A stretch of 64,000 nt of DNA from Helochares maculicollis (Eukaryota > Arthropoda > Insecta > Coleoptera > Hydrophilidae): positions 1 through 64,000 of the forward strand of contig JAWQRO010000051.1 in NCBI GenBank assembly GCA_033557835.1, given 5' to 3'. Below the pieces are notes generated by a model. That model ran no database searches. It was not told where the DNA came from and was given only the letters and a program-made list of their open reading frames with translations. Within the stretch, counting starts at the first letter, position 1. The number at the start of each line of letters is the position of its first letter. A program made the position numbers and the translations under genes. Below are positions 45,920-57,197 of this stretch, piece after piece.

Positions 45920-48900
45920 GATTTCACATTGAACAGGATTAGTACACTATTCTGTACCCTTAAATGTCTTATAGATAAATGTTAATAGAAGTTCATGCAC
46001 ATGTATGTATTCATTTTAGCTATTGCAACAACACCCTTTAAATTAGTATCAAAGTATCAAGCAAGAAGGTTTGTTGTTGTTTTGTAGTATAATTTGAAAC
46101 AATAAAATCTAATAAATGCAGTAGAGCTTTGCAACTAATGAATCTACCTAAAAATAGTCTAAGCAAACCCGTATTTATACTTGAATCGGGTTATTAATAG
46201 CGCTCTTGAGTTTAAATTTTGCTGCGCTAAAACTTTAATTATCGTAAATAAACTACTTTCAATCCCATTTTGTAAAACAATCTGTGTGTGTAAGTCGAGT
46301 GTCATATTGCTATGAGATCAGAACATATTGTTACGTTATGGTAAAAGGCAACACTATTGTTTTTTGGCACTTTTTTACTTATAGGCAAATAGAATTTTTT
46401 TAAATTATTATATCTGTCTATAGTGTAATTGACACAAAATATTGCTGAATACACGATGATTGATTTGTTCTTATTACAAATATTACTAAATACCTGAATT
46501 AAAATAGTTTGGATAGAAAATAGGCAACTAATCCAAACGAGAGGATTGTTTCTTCATGCAAATTTCACATGAATAACATTTTGGGGCAAACAATATTCAT
46601 TTTTAGGACATTCTGAAGATCTGTCTAATGAGCGATAGCATACAGTTAAGAAATTTCACTTCAAAGTTTTTTGTCAAAAACAAGAGGCTGCCCACATCAA
46701 CAATGTTAACAATTAATCTCAATGAAAATTATTGTGAATGAGTTTTGCACTCTTCTAGACAAAACAAAGTTAATTTGATTACATTACTACATCGAAGCGG
46801 AACTGATAAGTTCGTGACTATACAGTCTCGATTGCTTAGTCCGCTGATAACAATCAGCCAGGCAACATTATTTTTAATTGGCGATTTTCGTTAATAAAAC
46901 ACTGCTGAAGCTGACCTTTTGTACTATAAATTCTCATTTTTTAATGCACATCAACGCAATAAATTAAATGCTTGAACATGAAATGCCAGATAAGTACATT
47001 TTGTACTTCACCTTGATTTATTTTTTACAGACGTTAAATTTCTTGGAATAAAATTGTAATTGCTTGCGACTCATATTTTCTGCAAACTCGTAGCTATCGA
47101 GTATTTTTGCAAACTTGGAGGTGTCACACGTCCAAATTTAATTCGGTAATACTTGAATATAATTCACTAAAATTACGGATATGTATTTGACGTAATTACT
47201 AATTGATCTATATGTTATTTATCATTAGTGGCTGAAGTTCTCCGAACAGAAGTAATGTGAACCTCTAATAAAGTAATTATGCTGCCCAGATTTAAAACCT
47301 CATGCAGAATTGATTCATTAGGAACAGCTGTCGTCGGCGTAGCTAGTTGGTAGTGATGATGGACCCACACTTCTATAATAGGGTGATAGTAATTTATAAG
47401 GTCCAGGTCGCCCTGGGATTCGTTATGTGCCTGCAGCAATTGGGGTGACTTTTTATCAGATTTAAAATTGTAGGCGCTATAAATTTTAAAATGACATCTC
47501 GCGCACGGAAGCTGTAAACTCTTCAACAACTATCCCATTATATGATCGATCATTTTCAGTTTTGAAGATTGGGAACGCGATAGAAAGGGTAGATAAGGTA
47601 TTGCAATGAAATTCAGCTATAAGCAGATGTTACATTGTTGGATATATAAAAAGTGAATATTTTAGATATTAATGACAACCAATAAACTACTAAATAATAT
47701 TATTGTCCAACTATATTATTGAAAACATCGATATTGTCCAACTAGATTAGTGAAAACACCAATTCTTTCATTTTGGCATTTGTCTAAGCTGTTAAGTTTT
47801 CCAAATAAAAAAAATATGCATTATTTACATAACAGAATTTTATACGTTTTTCAAAACACAAATATTTTAAAAATTGGGGTTTTCCAAATATATACTTACC
47901 TCATTATACGAGGGTAGTGGTGAATAGTCTGAGTATGAAGGTACGTTATACAACATATTTTAAAATTTTGCAGAAAACAATATTTAACGTCAGTCCACGA
48001 AATCAAATCATTTATTTAAAACCAGCACTTTAGGATGCAACACAGCAATATAAACATTCGAATATTCTATCGACATATTACATAAATGCACTGTTAAAAA
48101 ATTATTTCGAAATAAAACTGACTGATAAGGATACACGAGCCAAAAGGAAACCCGTTGAAAGAGTGAAAATTATGTTGACAGTCGCACACCTAATAGTTAA
48201 GTTATTAACTATATCATAATTTAATTACTGGTCTATCGATATATAGCATGTAATTTGCAACACCTCGCTACACGATTACGAGCGCCACAATGTGTTGACG
48301 GTGAAAGTGCGAACTAAAAGTTAGTGGTAGGGGTAGAAAATCGAACAGTTGAAGGCGGGATTAATTATCGACGGCAACGCCTGGATTCCAGAGCCGCCCA
48401 CGATAAGGCGGTACCTGAAGATTTTAAAGTCCATCAATATTTAATTTAGAGTTTGAGTTTTTTCGGAATTGAACTTAGGATGCGCTGACATTCTTACACT
48501 TGTAATGTATGCTGCAGTCGATGTGACTGCAAATTCCTTTTATATCCCCAAGCGGTTTAGTGCATTATTAATTTTTTTTATTTTAAGCGAATTCACGCTC
48601 AGTTCAAAAATATATGACATATAATGAATAAATGTAAAGTATTAGCGGAAATTAAATTTACTACGAAAACATTCCGGTGAATACTCACGCAGCATCTTTC
48701 AAACACTCTTGCACAGATTGAAAAATTTAAAATTAATTTATTTTGACACCTACAATAAAAAAATATTCTCAATCTCTAATAAAATATTATGAGAATATTC
48801 CATATGGTTTAAAGTGACTGCAATAAATTCCAATAAAAAAATGTCTCGTTATCGACATAAAATTTAAATTAAATGTACCTTCAATGGATATCAAAGCGAC

Positions 48901-50340
48901 AATTAGGTACCTTTAATTTTGGACTTTTATTCGATAAAATGTGCTCAATTAGTGCATGACATCTTGTATTCCGATTAAACTGAAATTTTTAACCTGTATG
49001 AGTGCATAGTTTCGGAAAAAATATTAAGCATCTGTATTTGATGTTCTATAATCTAAAAGAATTTTGAGATATAATCTTTATATGCATAAACAGTTTAAAA
49101 TTTAGGATTATTGACCAACAATGCATAGATGTAACTGTGTTAGCCAATGAAAGGATATCGGGGTTAATTTGAGGACCCTCACTGGTTGTTTTTCGACCCT
49201 TACATAAAGTATATACTTAATTCCACTAAAATTGTGAAGAAAATTAAAGTAAACTGCGACACAATGCCTGCATTAAACAAATTTGATTTCCATACAGAAC
49301 TAATTGCTAACCAGTGTGTGGGTATTTTTATCTCTGCCTTTCTTACTTTTGTGAGTGGTACTTTTTGATTGGTATTTTTGTAGAAGGAATGAATACATTA
49401 TTATATTATTAAATATTATTAACGATTAATGAGCTATTTCTTTACCCGCATTTTATTTTTCATTGATTTTTGTATCCTTGCATTACGCTAATTAAATCTA
49501 TCAGAATAAACTTTACATTTTTACAAGAAAAGACTCAACCGTATCAGATATTGTTATATTCCTAACATATTACAAAGAAGCACATTTAAAACCAAACTTC
49601 ATTCTTTTAAGCAAATATTCAAAAATTACGTGAATCATCAGTCAGCGGTCAAATCTAAACTTAAAAAACCGCACACCCTACGGATAAACCAAAATTTTAG
49701 AAGATGATGTGTGAAGTAAAAAATTTTAACATTCAAGGCACATTCATTGTTGAAACCACCAAGAACATAAAACGTCCTTAGAGCCGAATCCTTTCACTCT
49801 AAATAGCAATTTGCGAGTAGGAGAAAATAGATATAAAAACGGCAGCTATGTTCGCTGGTCAACTACAAAACATTTAGAGCACTCCTTTAATAGATTTTAC
49901 ATGCTAATTTTAAAGGTAATGAAGAGTTTTGATCTACTTGTTAGAATTATCCTTAAAAATGTATAATCAGTAACATACTAAATACGATTAAATCTTAGCA
50001 GTGTGCAGTTTGTTTTAATCAAAATCCGAAAGTGCCCTGACTTTATTTGTTTCTTCATAGAGTATCTTCGTTAGCTCTCAATTGATGTATAAGTTGAGCT
50101 ACCCAAGTCACTCGCACACTCTCAGTATTCATTACTGAACTGTCGCTATAACACTAACTGTAACTAATACTGATTAAATCTCTAATTCTTTGTAATGGAT
50201 CGAGCTTATATATTTCATTGCAACACGTTCTGGCTTGTTTCGCTAGATATTTTAGTCTCTAAAATATTCCATCATTATGAGTCAGTCTTCCAGTATTGAG
50301 AAGCCTTCAATATCGCGTACGATGTCCAAACGATCCAGGT
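45920..50340. other. Intergenic, AT-rich, with two denser blocks
   Basis: A block at about 47,230-47,520 has a 104-codon minus-strand frame without a recognised domain, and contains a CAGCTG E-box near 47,326. Another block lies at 48,250-48,440. A 31-bp direct repeat sits at 47,701-47,762. The rest shows nothing. Confidence 0.4.
47701..47762. repeat. Two-copy tandem repeat, 31-bp unit
   Basis: TATTGTCCAACTATATTATT...ATCGA at 47,701-47,731 is followed directly by TATTGTCCAACTAGATTAGT...ACCAA at 47,732-47,762, with a handful of mismatches. Confidence 0.85.
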
Positions 50341-50349
50341 ATATGGAGT

Positions 50350-50540
50350 GAGAGGCACATTCAATTTCTCAACAACATTTGGTATGTTTTCAAAGGAATA
50401 TATTAAAACTGATTTTGAATCCTAGTAATGGATGGGATTTGGGGTTACCACAAAGATTCTGAACTGCGGCAACAAATTGCAGAGTGAGTTCAACACTCCA
50501 AAGCAAGCAAAGAGTTTGCAGCAACTTGGCAAGCAGGAAG
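50350..50540 (+). pseudogene. Mariner transposase fragment E
   Basis: CAATTTCTCAACAACATTTGG at about 50,362 matches the RLSQQHLERF-coding stretch of element C (31,227). Downstream, a frame reads GYHKDSELRQQIAE near 50,446-50,487, corresponding to the DESWVYHHDPE region. The first catalytic Asp is ambiguous because of decay. The termini are not found. Confidence 0.6.
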
Positions 50541-50999
50541 AACATTTATTTGAAAAAAATATTTTTTCCATCAATAACATTGAAAATTTTTGCTAGAGGC
50601 TTAGGTTTATTAAATTTAAACGTTTACTTAACACAAATTGCTCTAAAATAGTTATAAGCCCAAACTTGTTAAAAATAGACAGAGAGAATTCTTCTCGCAA
50701 TTGATTTGTAAAATGACACTTTTCTACAAAATTTATAGATCTATTAATCTGGAATAGCAATTATTCAAGAAAAAATTAGCAAAATCTGTATCTACAAAAA
50801 ATACGTTAGGAAACGAAATCTATTTTGTTGCTAAATCTTTGTAATGATCATAAATAATAGTAGCAAAATATGTTTTGCAGGTTTTTGATTGATCGAAAAA
50901 TTTCTATAAAATCATAGAAATGTTCGAAATAGACCATCATCGTTGTAAACGTAGCACTTCTCAGATGATCGATCACCAAAGAATATTAAGCCACCTATT

Positions 51000-51975
51000 A
51001 GTAGAAAAACATTTGGGTGCCACTTGATATAAATACAAAAAAGATCTGGAGTGTCTCCACTCAACATTCCCGTATAAATATACATACGACAAAACTACCT
51101 GTGATTAATAATAATAAAACTATAAACACTTACATGAGTTTCAAAACTAAAAGCAAAAGTTTTAATATTCATAATTAACACTAACGTTAATGTCTATATT
51201 CAACACATTAATATATTCATAGGGAAAATTCAATTCTTTTTCAATACATATATATCATCGGAATATTTTTAATATTTATTTATGTAATGTACAATACATT
51301 GTGTTTAAAAATATATATACTCTTAACTAGTCTGCAATATGGAACGCTTGTAAATACCCTTTGCGAAAGCTGGAATTTTAAAATGTGAATTCGTAACTAA
51401 AGAAAGGGTGCAATATATCATAGCTAAAAAATGAAATTTATGACAGTTAAGTCCCACTTTCGGTTTTCAAATTTACACGGACCTATTTGTTATTCCTATA
51501 TTTTCATTGTTTAGCATTTTTGTATAGTTTTTTATTCCAAAGCCTACTAAAATTGGAATTTTTAAAATTATAAAAATAGCACTCTCGGGGCTCCGATCAT
51601 GTTGAAAATTTGTATCTGAGAGTTTTTTGTGATAATTGAGATGGGCACGAAATTTCAATTGGATAGCCTAATTTTAAAGACTACTTTACTTGAAAAAATT
51701 TCAAATCGGTGCAGGTAAACTGGTACTTCCGGTAGTCCTACATGCCTCAAAAGTTTTTGCGATAATGGCCGTATACCAAGTTTCATTGCTCTAGCTCATA
51801 TGGTCTAACCGCTATTGTGTTTACACACACACACATGCCAGAAATTGTCAAAATGGATTCAGGGTCACTCAAAAACGTGGAAATCCGTCAAAATCTCGAG
51901 GTCGAAATTTTTCATGATCCCAATACTTTCCCTTTACTATACTTCGTATAGTATACGGGAACGTAAAAAATATAT
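51000..51975 (-). repeat. Interspersed repeat family R2, long copy
   Basis: On the minus strand it is collinear with 24,030 and 38,905. The start is at about 51,975, with ATACTATACGAAGTATAGTA, CCTCGAGATTTTGACGGATT and AACACAATAGCGGTTAGACC (about 51,820 downward). It runs to GGGAATGTTGAGTGGAGACA near 51,070. It contains a CA microsatellite at about 51,820-51,834. Confidence 0.78.
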
Positions 51976-52169
51976 AATGGACCGAATTCACATGTCCGGG
52001 CTGTAAATTAAACGGAATGAAATTGGATAATTTCTTAAACGGATGGTCACCGGGGTTAAGAATTCGCTTATACACAACAATATTGTTTAGCAACGCTTAT
52101 GGTCAAAGCTATGTGACTAGACGACTGTAGACGTGATTTATTTGGGCAAAAATTGAATTCAGTCTTCTA

Positions 52170-52445
52170 ATGTCAAAATTTAATTATGTTAAAACGCCAC
52201 ACATGTCTGTAATGACTCGCTCGAAACACCGAGATCTTAGTTGGGAAGTTTTGATGCACCCCTCTTATAGCCCAGACCGAGTACTAATCAATTATCCTCT
52301 CTTATATCATGGAAAACCTTCTTTGTCAATAAAACTTGGCACAAAGGGAAGATTGTAAAAATTGGTCAGCCATTTAGCACCGTCGTTTCTAAGAGACAGA
52401 CATTGTGCAGTTGCCTTTATAATGGCAACAATCTATAAAACAAAA
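52170..52445 (+). pseudogene. Mariner transposase fragment F (C-terminal part)
   Basis: The frame at 52,170-52,358 contains HMSVMTRSKHRDLSWEVLMH and PSYSPDRVLINYPLLYHG. This matches the mariner pattern leading from the second Asp through HPPYSPDLxPxDYxLF, with the third catalytic Asp replaced by Asn. The decayed C-terminal tail extends to about 52,440. The N-terminal half is missing here; fragment E upstream could belong to the same original insertion, but this is unproven. Confidence 0.68.
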
Positions 52446-53360
52446 CAGTGCATATATGCCTAAAATCGGACATTCAAAACGACGTTTAAATAAAGCGTTG
52501 GAATAATCGAAATAAAATTATTAATTTCCTTTGTGTCATTCTATTATTAAAAAAGTTAACAAAGAGATTATTTGATTTTGATACTTTGCAAATCAAAAAG
52601 GTAAACAAAAATAGTTTATGAAGATATCACTAAATTTCTATCGTAAATAAGTTGTTAAAACAATGAGTTCTGTAAAGGATATTTGTTTGCTCAATGATAT
52701 GCCTTGCTATTGATATTGGCATTATTTGGGATGCAACAATTTATTTTTTGATACAGATAAAAGATAAGACTAATATTTTATTTCTTAAAAATACAAAACT
52801 TATATCTGTTAACATAAATCAGTTTTTCGCATTTTTGTTTGGTTTGAGTACTGTAGATATTGTTTTGAAAAAACCGATATCATCAATAATTCAATCTAGG
52901 CCATTAGACTAGCACTGAAGAGCAAAAAATGTAAATACCAGCATTTGTTCATATTTTCTGTTTATTTTAAATATTTTCAAGATTCCATATTTTTAGGTTG
53001 ATCTTTATCTAATTACAACACATAAATGCATTTTTGATACAATTTTATAGCGGTTTCTTGATTCTTCTGATTTCGTAGTAACATTTAGATATTTTCAATT
53101 TAAGAGCTTTGATGCACAATGAAATTTACGTTAAGTTTGTTCATACCAATATATTGCAATCAATGAACATAATGTTGTTGGAAAATACTTATCATACACA
53201 TAATAGAAATTCTTTTATAGAGGTGACATTGTGTAATGCAATAACATAAAGTATATATAATATAAGCACATATAACATACAACACATAATTATAGTATGT
53301 AATGACAAAAGAATCTGAATACTTTGTATATAAATTTGAATATTTTGAAATCTAAAGAAA
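52446..53360. other. AT-rich intergenic stretch, nothing recognised
   Basis: A 72-codon frame at 52,694-52,912 is hydrophobic by composition and probably chance. No upstream exons for the candidate gene at 53,361 could be recognised here. Confidence 0.4.
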
Positions 53361-53635
53361 GACAACCCTGGTGGAGCTAAAAAATTAGTTTCATTTACTT
53401 CAATATCAGAAAGAAGATATAAAACACATTGTCTCTTTGTAGATTTAGGTGAAAAGATGTAGGTAAGTTACAATATTTTACTTTGTGCTGAGTATTATCA
53501 AATTTTAGGCTTTGTTCTTTTCACATTTACATTTTCTGAAAGTTTATACAAAATTTTCTTTATTATTTTAGAGGTTCATCAAGAAATGATGGGTCCACTT
53601 GGACACTGTCACCTTCAAACATACAATATATATAA
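53361..53635 (+). CDS. Possible last two exons of an unidentified gene
   Basis: Exon one (from about 53,361 to 53,458) reads DNPGGAKKLVSFTSISERRY and then KTHCLFVDLGEK. The donor GT is at 53,459 (GTAGGT). An alternative stronger donor, GTAAGT at 53,463, would place a TAG at the exon end. The acceptor TTATTATTTTAG ends at 53,571. Using the first donor the frame continues GSSRNDGSTWTLSPSNIQYI and stops at 53,633. A polyadenylation hexamer AATAAA follows at 54,075-54,080. The HCLFVDLGEK segment is faintly reminiscent of a Tudor-type strand, but I cannot assign a family. No upstream exon was found and a stop lies just before the first exon, so it could be a gene fragment. Confidence 0.35.
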
Positions 53636-54074
53636 AAAGAAGGAATCACTGGTATATGATTAATTAAATCATAAACTAAACTAAATGGAATTTAAAATTA
53701 ATAACCATGGCGCCTTGGTATAAAACTGTATGAACTAACTATAAAAATGTATCGTAAGCAAATTAATGTTAACCTCTGTATAAATTATAATTAATTTCTC
53801 TTGCCATTTTGTAAAGTATTGTAATTTTGCGCTAATCTATATTTTAATTTCTGTAAAATTGTAAATCATGTATACTTTAATTTAATATTTTGAAGAAATT
53901 CTTTGTAATTAGCCTGTAATCTTTTTCATTTTCATATTTGCATCATAAAACAGTTATTATAATGCTGCTTTTGAGATGATAATACGGCACATCTTTTTTA
54001 AATATTTGTTCATTTGCTTTTCAGGTAGGGATGACAATTTATTGTAATTGTTTAAATATGCATATTTTTTCTAC

Positions 54075-54080
54075 AATAAA
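54075..54080 (+). other. Candidate polyadenylation signal (plus strand)
   Basis: AATAAA downstream of the candidate exons at 53,361-53,635 and convergent with DUS4L. Confidence 0.3.
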
Positions 54081-54197
54081 ATTCAATTACTAATTTATCG
54101 AGTTAGTTTTATTTTTCACTTTACGAACCAAAAATCAGGACGTACAGGATTAAACGATGAAAATAGTTATTAAAAATACAATGAAATCAAAATGCAA

Positions 54198-54203
54198 TTT
54201 ATT
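54198..54203 (-). other. Candidate polyadenylation signal of DUS4L
   Basis: TTTATT on the plus strand (AATAAA on the minus strand), 54 bp past the DUS4L stop codon. Confidence 0.5.
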
Positions 54204-54256
54204 AGTCTTTAAAGTTACAAAATCAAACATATTTGATTGTATAAAATGTGTTAAAA

Positions 54257-55904
54257 TTAAATTTCTGAAAATAAATTATTCATACCATCATCTATACTCT
54301 CTTCATCATCACTAATATCAATTTTACTTTGAAAAAAACTACCTTCAGTTAAATCATAATTATATTTGTTCATTACGCCCTCTAACATTGCACCACTAGT
54401 AAAACTTTCAAATAATTTTTTATATACATCATCCCGACTGTTGTAATTAGTTGGTAATGGACAATTTCTATTAAAAATGTCTAAACTAAATAAATTCGGT
54501 CTAATGTCAAACTCTTTATCCAAAAATTTAAGTACCTGATCGAAACTCTGGAAGCTATTAAATATTCTTCGCTTCTTTCTAGGCAATACTTTTTCCAGCA
54601 TAAAAACTAAATGATGATGGAAACATTGATAAGTCAAATTATTTGGTTTTTCTTTAAAAGTTAAAGAACTTTTATCTAGTATATTTAATGAATTATAATT
54701 ATCAAAAGTATGAGTACTATTATAACAAATATCCACCCACCTTTGAACACATTCAAGAGTAGTTTTATTACTTCCAGAAAATAATGTAGGGTTGGTTAGC
54801 AGATTATTTGCTACCATTACACCTAAAATATGTGAAACATAATTAGCATTTCTCAATTGAAATTGAAACTTCAATAAATATTTTCTATACCTTTACATTT
54901 TGTTTCTTTTTGAATCTGTCGGCATTCATCTAAACTTTTGATTCCTCCATTTGCTACTAAAGGGCATTGGATATTCTCATTAATAAGTTTCAGTGCTTCT
55001 TTGTTTATATCTCCTGTAGATTCTGTCGGTGTACGAGCATGGATTGTTAAGAAACTAATTCCCGCTGCTTCCAGTTGTTTGCAAATATCTACAGTCTTTC
55101 TGCACACAAAATATTTTATTTTAAATAATAATGAATTGTTTTACAATATTACCTTAAATCTTTCAATATCCTAGTTTTTACACTTACGGTAAAAGTTTTT
55201 GGTATCTGGTTTCTGCATGTTTTAACTAGGTCTGCAATTAATTCAGGCTTCTCCAGCATAATGCATCCCAGGCCTAATTGTTTTGCCCATCTTTGTGGGC
55301 AACCGCAGTTTAAATCAACACCACCACAAAATCTAAAATACACCCCTTTAGCAAACGCTTGTGTCTAATAAAATATTTGTAACATACGGAGATACCAAAT
55401 GAGCTGCTCCAACAAAATCATGCACCGTATTTGCGGCAAATTGAACGATTAATGGTGAATCACCTTCAAATAAAGTAATAAAGTAAAATTTATTTGTTTA
55501 AAATTTACACTTACATTGATTTGTTGTAAATTCATTTAATCTGGCTTTTTCACTTTTACAAAATGAATCGGCTAATATCATAGGTGTGAAACACAAATCA
55601 CAATTATAGTCTCGTACCAGTGTCCTAAATTGTAATCTGAAACATACACTTGATTTCAAAACCTTGTCAGATAAGCCAAAATTTTTAAGATATTTCAAAC
55701 CATTTCTTCTAATAGATTTTATCTTGTTTTATACAGAAATGGTCTTTTAAATGCAAAATATATTAGCATTACATGTGGTCAATTTGAATGTTTTAAAAAT
55801 TCTTACTTGCTATATCGCACCATAGGTGCGCAAATTTTTACTAACTCTTTCTCTTCGAATAATTTTAAAATATTTACGCCAGTATCGGTTTTATACGAAT
55901 CCAT
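54257..55904 (-). CDS. DUS4L: tRNA-dihydrouridine synthase 4-like (DUS4L), six exons
   Basis: FMN enzyme that reduces uridines in the D-loop of tRNA (positions 20a/20b for Dus4) using NAD(P)H. Exons on the minus strand: 55904-55807, 55636-55515, 55463-55388, 55332-55153, 55099-54891, 54822-54257. All introns are GT-AG, 51 to 170 bp, and the phases agree, giving 416 residues. Conserved features in order: KICAPMVRYSKL (23-34), FRTLVRDYNCDLCFTPMI (36-53), EFTTNQ (68-73), PLIVQFAAN (77-85), DLNCGCPQRWA with catalytic Cys110, SVKTR, LTIHART (176-182), VANGGI (207-212), and the C-terminal helical CFHHHLVFMLEK region. The usual Arg of the FMN-phosphate motif (VMVARG in human DUS4L) is Asn234 here (VMVANN). 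From memory human DUS4L has about 317 residues; this one has a roughly 30-residue insertion before CFHHHL and an extended tail with an acidic stretch (SDDEESIDDG). The start ATG at 55,904 is the first in frame before the conserved core. Confidence 0.93.
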
Positions 55905-56589
55905 TTGGTTTTATTTATAGTTTAATCAAACTTAGGTTAGAACATATTAGGTTGTATTTTCATATGGTACGTCTTCTTCTTGCGTCTATGATTGATAAAA
56001 TAAATACCAAGTGAAAAGAAAACATGGAAGATTTGTAAAAATACTCAAACTATACTTATTAACACAACCAAGAATAATTAATCTGAATTATTCAGAAAAA
56101 TGGGCTCTAAGAAACTCTTATTTACATACTTTTGTATGATTTATTTCTAATAGACTAATGTGATAAGAATCAAAGAACAAAGCATTGCTTTCTGCAGAAT
56201 AAAGAGATTTGCAACAATTTCACAATGAAGATAAATTTACGAGCAAAATATATTAATTATGAATCCGTGAACAATTTTGCTGGTAATTATAATATGATCG
56301 GCTACTTCCAAATTTGACTTATTAAAATTATTAAAAATTAGATTAATGTGAGAGTGGGACATTGTGGAAGAGATCATAACTGTTTTGAAACATCATGTAA
56401 TAGCGTTTATAGTTAGTTTATATAGAAACTCATTCATTTAATATGCCAAACTATCAATGAAACTTTATTTTCTATTTAAAAATAAATGATTTTACATGCG
56501 TACATGTGACCAAAATTACAAATATCAATAACAGTATCATTTAGTAGTTGAAAATATTTTATTTGACAATTGCATGTACAAGATGTATA
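55905..56589. other. Upstream of DUS4L, nothing recognised
   Basis: AT-rich. Presumably contains the DUS4L promoter, but no TATA box or other core element is convincing. Confidence 0.4.
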
Positions 56590-56690
56590 TTCGTAGCATT
56601 TTAAATGCATTGTTTGGTACTAGTAGTTTAATGTTATTACTTATATGTACACAGAAATGTTGAGTGAAGAAATCTCAGACTTTTACCACT
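56590..56690 (+). repeat. Short fragment of repeat family R2 (right end)
   Basis: ACAGAAATGTTGAGTGAAGA and the following AATCTCAGACTTTT match the right end of R2 at 39,780-39,825 (ACAGGAATGTTGAGTGGAGA). Upstream bases also align loosely. Confidence 0.5.
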
Positions 56691-56769
56691 TTTCCTTGAA
56701 TGTTTCCTTTATGATATTATAGAGGAAATAGCAATGTTATTTAAGGATACTTTATTACGCTCTATGCAA

Positions 56770-57020
56770 TGGAGCCGTTATGCTTTTTGTAGCTTTTTAT
56801 TTATAAGTTCAGGTGTTCCAAATATTGACAAAAATTTAATTCTTTAAACAGTAACAACATATCTTCCCCATGTGACTTGTATATTGCAGTAAATTTTATC
56901 TGCATGTACTATGTACTAGAATCATGATTTTTTATTATGATAGATAATTCAAACAAAAACTAATCATCTTAGTTGCCATTAACTTAGCACCCGAGGAAGT
57001 TTCAGGAACAACTAATGATG
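56770..57020 (-). repeat. Degenerate R1-family end fragment
   Basis: ATTATGATAGATAATTCAAACAAAAACTAATC at about 56,934 aligns with 436-470 in the left-edge R1 copy. GAAGTTTCAGGAACAACTAATGATG (about 56,996) aligns with 500-522. The orientation is the same as the copies at 1-530 and 36,909. No terminal repeat is preserved. Confidence 0.5.
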
Positions 57021-57052
57021 CACCTGTGAACTCACTGTAAAATCAAAAACGT

Positions 57053-57058
57053 TTTATT
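57053..57058 (-). other. Candidate polyadenylation signal of TRAPPC2L
   Basis: TTTATT on the plus strand (AATAAA on minus), about 140 bp downstream of the TRAPPC2L stop codon. Confidence 0.45.
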
Positions 57059-57197
57059 CTCTATACACTTTATTAAAAATTCGTGCTATAAAAGTACCTT
57101 AAAACAATCATAGAGCAAAATACAAATAAACAAAAAATAAATACATCATTATAGTGTAAACTTAACAAATTATATTCATATTATGACTAAAATTGGT

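Noticed and set aside
51930..51955. loxP-like palindrome TATACTTCGTATAG
   Set aside because: It lacks the loxP spacer and arm length and recurs as the terminal palindrome of repeat family R2.
52694..52912. 72-codon frame as a possible upstream exon of the 53,361 candidate
   Set aside because: No fitting splice donor or recognisable content; composition explains the hydrophobic translation.
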